A stretch of DNA of 64,000 nucleotides from Hericium rajendrae (Eukaryota; Basidiomycota; Agaricomycetes; Russulales; Hericiaceae): contig CM065887.1 in assembly GCA_033439255.1 (NCBI GenBank), positions 372,001-436,000 of the forward strand, given 5' to 3'. A program made the position numbers and the translations under genes. Positions 60,666-64,000 of the stretch are shown here, in pieces (the first letter of the stretch is position 1; each line of letters begins with the position of its first letter). Under the pieces are notes generated by a model, which searched no databases, was not told the origin of the DNA, and saw nothing but the letters and a program-made list of their open reading frames with translations.

Positions 60666-60946
60666 CCAAGAAGTCGTAGAGTCGCATTGTCCGCTCTGTG
60701 TATTTTTCCATTTCCTTGCGAATGCATTGTATCAAATACCGCGACTCACAAGCTACACTTGCTATCGAACGTGTCCATCTAGAATGGGAGGTCATTCAAT
60801 CTGAAGTTCTCTGGTTTTGTCCTCAATGGCATCGTCCGTTTTCTTGGATCAAAGCAAGCCCAGAATAAGACATTAGCATCTGCAGTCTAGAATACAAGCA
60901 CACTATGCACACAACAAGTATCGACAACGTTCGCAAGATACACTAT

Positions 60947-63900
60947 CTAGAAGCCGCTCGCCGTTACCCTTAGCTGTTCCAGCTTCTTCAAGACTTCATT
61001 CACCGTTCGGTCCAGCTCGCTTGCGATCGCGCTCTGTTTTGAAGGCGGGAGGCGAGCAAACATCTCGCACAGATCGCCGTCTACAGCTGCCTTGACAGGC
61101 GTGTAGTAGCCCCTCCACGCCAGGTGATCCCGGCCAACAAGGCTGATCTGCTCTGTGCGAATGTGCTGCTCGAGCGTCGAGATGAAGTCGACGTCTTCCT
61201 TCGATACCAGCGGCACCATGATGCCGATCGTCCCGTGTAGGCCGGTGTACAACAGCACCTCGCGGCCACCCGCGACAAGTGACACTTTGTGGATGGAGGT
61301 GACCAGGTCGCCGACGTGGAAATGACAGAGCATCTTCGTCTTGTGCGGCGCGCCCATCAGTAACCCCTTCTCGTGCAGAATGCCGGCGCCGGTTGGGTCG
61401 TCGTCCACCTGGTCTGACACCTTGATGTCAAGACGGTTGACAAAGATGTTGCCGAAGCGATCGCCTGCTGCGACAGTTACGTAGTCGACCATAGTCGAAC
61501 ATGTTATCCATCGCGGCTGGGTGTCGTCAGCGAAGACTAACAGACGGTTTTCCGGAGCTTTGTAGACAGCGTACGAGACAGACTCTTGCATGTCTCCGAC
61601 GAGGATGCGAGATCCTTGCGTGTTGAGAGTGACAATTGCAGAGGCGAAGGTCTATGAATAGCAGTAAAGTTTGAATAATGGAACGACGGAGAAAGTTTGT
61701 GGCATACCTTATTCTCTACTTTGCGAAGAAGCTTCTTTTTGCCAATGTCGTAGATCCGCAGCGATTTACCGACACCGGCAACAAGCCTGCCTTGGAATGG
61801 CATAAGGGAAAGTGGGACGTCGTCTGTCTCCGTCTGCAAAGATCTCGTCAGTCATATCAAGTGATAGATTACCGCATATATACTGACTTTGTGAAGAAGT
61901 TCCAGGCTTGCGCCGCCATCCGTGAATGCATAAGTCCGCAGGAAGCCACTGGTACATGATCGAGGAGCCAAGAAAGTATCTTGAGCAGTACCGACAACCA
62001 AGTGAAGCTCGTTTCCCCGGGCTGCCCAGGGCACAATAGCGAGCGAAAAGGCAGCCTCGTTGTTGTCCAGGTGCAGCATGTGCAGAGTCTTGCCCTACGC
62101 AACTTGTTAGCTTCGATAAAAAGCACCCGATTGTATGCGCGGAAACAAACCTCTACAGGATCGATGATACGGATGCAAGATGCCCAGGTGCCAGCAGGAG
62201 CCTTTGGCCGACCAATCTGGTCAGGTGGCAAGTTGAGGACTTCCTCGTCGATCTCTTTACCCTGAGAGCGCTAGCAGACAGGACGATGAATGGAAGATAG
62301 CAACATATGACGATTCACGACTCACCAACTCCTGCAGTTTCTTCTGAGCCACAGACTCGCTCATGACCCGGTGATCTGCCTCGATCATGTAGAAATATCC
62401 ATTGTTTGGATGCGAAATGAATTTGCGCGGCGTGTATGTGAGTGGCATCGCGTCCTGCTTGAGCTTGGTCCCTAGCTTTGGTATTTGGAAGATTCTGTTG
62501 TGAAATTTGGTCAGTATTGGGTTTTCCAACGCGAAAATGGTAAAATTCGTTCAGCAGGAACAATTGGTTGCTATAGAGGTTTCGGCTGTGATCCTTTGGA
62601 TCCTCCGATCCCTTGAAATCATCTCGCATAGAGCTGAGATGATGCAATTGACGAGCTCACCGAAGAACACTGCCTGTGATGCCGATCAAACCCTCAGGGG
62701 ATAACTCAGCCGAGAAGCTCCACGCATAGTCCAGATTGTCAAAAATGAGAGGCGTGAAGTGCATCAGATTTTGATGGGTGTAGTTCAACCATGTCCGCGA
62801 TGAGAGTGCCAGGATAGCAGGCTGGCGTTGTATTTGAACCCGGACAAGACGAATCGGTCGAGTTCCCAAGAACCTAAAGCGAGGAATCTATCAATTCAAT
62901 GCTCTGATACGAAAGAGAGGGTGCTCACCGTGTCCGTGTATCGGTCAGCTGTCCGTTCACAGGGTCGAGAACTGTGCGGAGCAGAACACCATTCTGCAGG
63001 CCGATGTTGACGAACATGGTCGGCTGGCTCCTGTTGATACTGGCATCCAGCATGTCGGCGATGCAGATGGCAGAAGGCGGCGCAGTGAGTGCTTGCAAAC
63101 TGATTGTCTCCAGCGTGCTCTCTGGGTCCAGCGAGATGATGCGGACCGTTTGGTCCTCACATCCAACAGCCTGTCGAACGAGATGTGAATAAGACATCAT
63201 CGAGATGATAAAACACGAATCTCACTAAGTAGGGTGTGCGCTGTCTGCCCTCGGGTACTTCTCCAACACTGAGAGCAAGCACCGTACTACCCATAGCCTT
63301 CCGGTCTTGATACTCGTTCAGTTGACCATCGAGATCCAGCTCGAAGTACACAAGTTCCGCAGAGCTGAGGGCAACAACGACTTGGCGCTTGTTAGTCGTC
63401 GCGGCGACAATGGTCTTCCCTTGAGGCACACGCCACTCATTCACTCGACGATCGGCTAGAACATGTCGAATTCCATGTGGATGGACCTGCAGAAGAGCGT
63501 CCGCGCCAATTTGCTGCACAGCCAGAGTCGGTGCCGACGAGAGAAAGCCGGTATCTTGCACTTCCTCGATTGTCTCTCCGATGGAGAGCACCAGTGTACC
63601 GTTGACGAAGGACAGGATGATGTAAGAATCAAAAGCATCTGGAAAGAGAGGTATCAGAATCAATAGCAAGCAGTCGACAACCAAAAGGAAATCCCACCGT
63701 CTTCTTTGACCTTCGTCGTCCATACAGCGTTAGGAATACCAGGCAGGTCGGAGCTGACAGTCTCTTCAACGTCTAATCCATGGCGCAATGTGCGGAAGGT
63801 GCTTCGTGCGCCCCGTCCACAAGCCGTAAAGATTTGCGGCGTATCTGAGTTTGGCAACATGTTCATTACTTTCGCATCCAGGATTGGATTGAGTGATTCG

Positions 63901-64000
63901 AGCTCGTCGGCGAGCGCAAGATTATCAAGTGTGCGCGGGCGGAAATAAGCGCGCGGCAAGGCCATGTTTGGCTCGGCCATGCCAAACGAAGGGTAATCTG
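60947..64000 (-). CDS. RSE1: Splicing factor 3b subunit 3 (Rse1/SAP130), partial: start lies outside the window
   Basis: Component of the U2 snRNP SF3b complex, built of three beta-propellers and related to DDB1/CPSF160. The visible part runs from near [20 protein letters not shown] through [97 protein letters not shown]-like [20 protein letters not shown] and [20 protein letters not shown], to the conserved end [24 protein letters not shown] at TAG. These are the MMS1_N and CPSF_A blocks in correct order. About ten short introns are inferred. The N-terminal first propeller continues beyond 64000. Confidence 0.9.

Overview
The window looks like a gene-dense chromosome arm of a filamentous basidiomycete, most likely an Agaricomycete such as a polypore or other wood-decay mushroom. 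The genes carry many short introns (about 50-60 bases, GT...AG, with CTGAC/CTAAC-like branch sites). Tnp2-type CACTA transposons with a convergent second gene, MLKL-type N-terminal domains and long caspase-like proteins are all typical of Agaricomycetes. The species cannot be named from the sequence alone.

Layout. 1-2388: mobile-element debris, namely the 3' part of an LTR element ending in a clear 487-bp LTR (1734-2220), followed by the C-terminal end of a Tc1/mariner transposase. 2517-13119: host genes for a peroxisomal-type solute carrier, a PAQR/HlyIII membrane protein with a long N-terminal extension, peptidyl-tRNA hydrolase, a secreted GH92 alpha-mannosidase and a membrane-anchored Smr-domain protein. 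13172-21318: a complete-looking 8.1-kb CACTA DNA transposon with 11-bp perfect terminal inverted repeats, a 3-bp AGC target duplication, a Tnp2 transposase gene and a convergent accessory gene. It sits 52 bases upstream of the Smr start codon. 21568-33871: F-box protein, small secreted proline-rich protein, BI-1/LFG family protein, Trm11 tRNA methyltransferase, an Sws1/ZSWIM7-like SWIM protein, a zf-4CXXC_R1 chromatin protein and Tim17. 35231-38987: a long gene that reads as a WD40 propeller, an MLKL-like four-helix domain and a pseudokinase in one spliced 1103-residue protein. 39351-64000: a mitochondrial protein (possibly Mmc1-like), an FAD monooxygenase, a VanZ-like protein, an RraA-like protein, DNA polymerase kappa, a caspase-like protein, Atg6/Beclin, glutamate-cysteine ligase, and the 3' part of the splicing factor Rse1/SF3b130, which runs off the right edge.

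Most genes are housekeeping and not functionally linked. Possible themes are regulated death and autophagy (MLKL-like pseudokinase, caspase-like protein, BI-1, Atg6) and DNA damage tolerance (Sws1-like protein, Pol kappa), but the spacing does not show that these are real clusters. The most unusual item is the WD40/MLKL/pseudokinase fusion. The clearest structural event is the CACTA insertion in front of the Smr gene. Splice junctions are read by eye from frame continuity, splice consensus and family similarity; no alignment or transcript was available.
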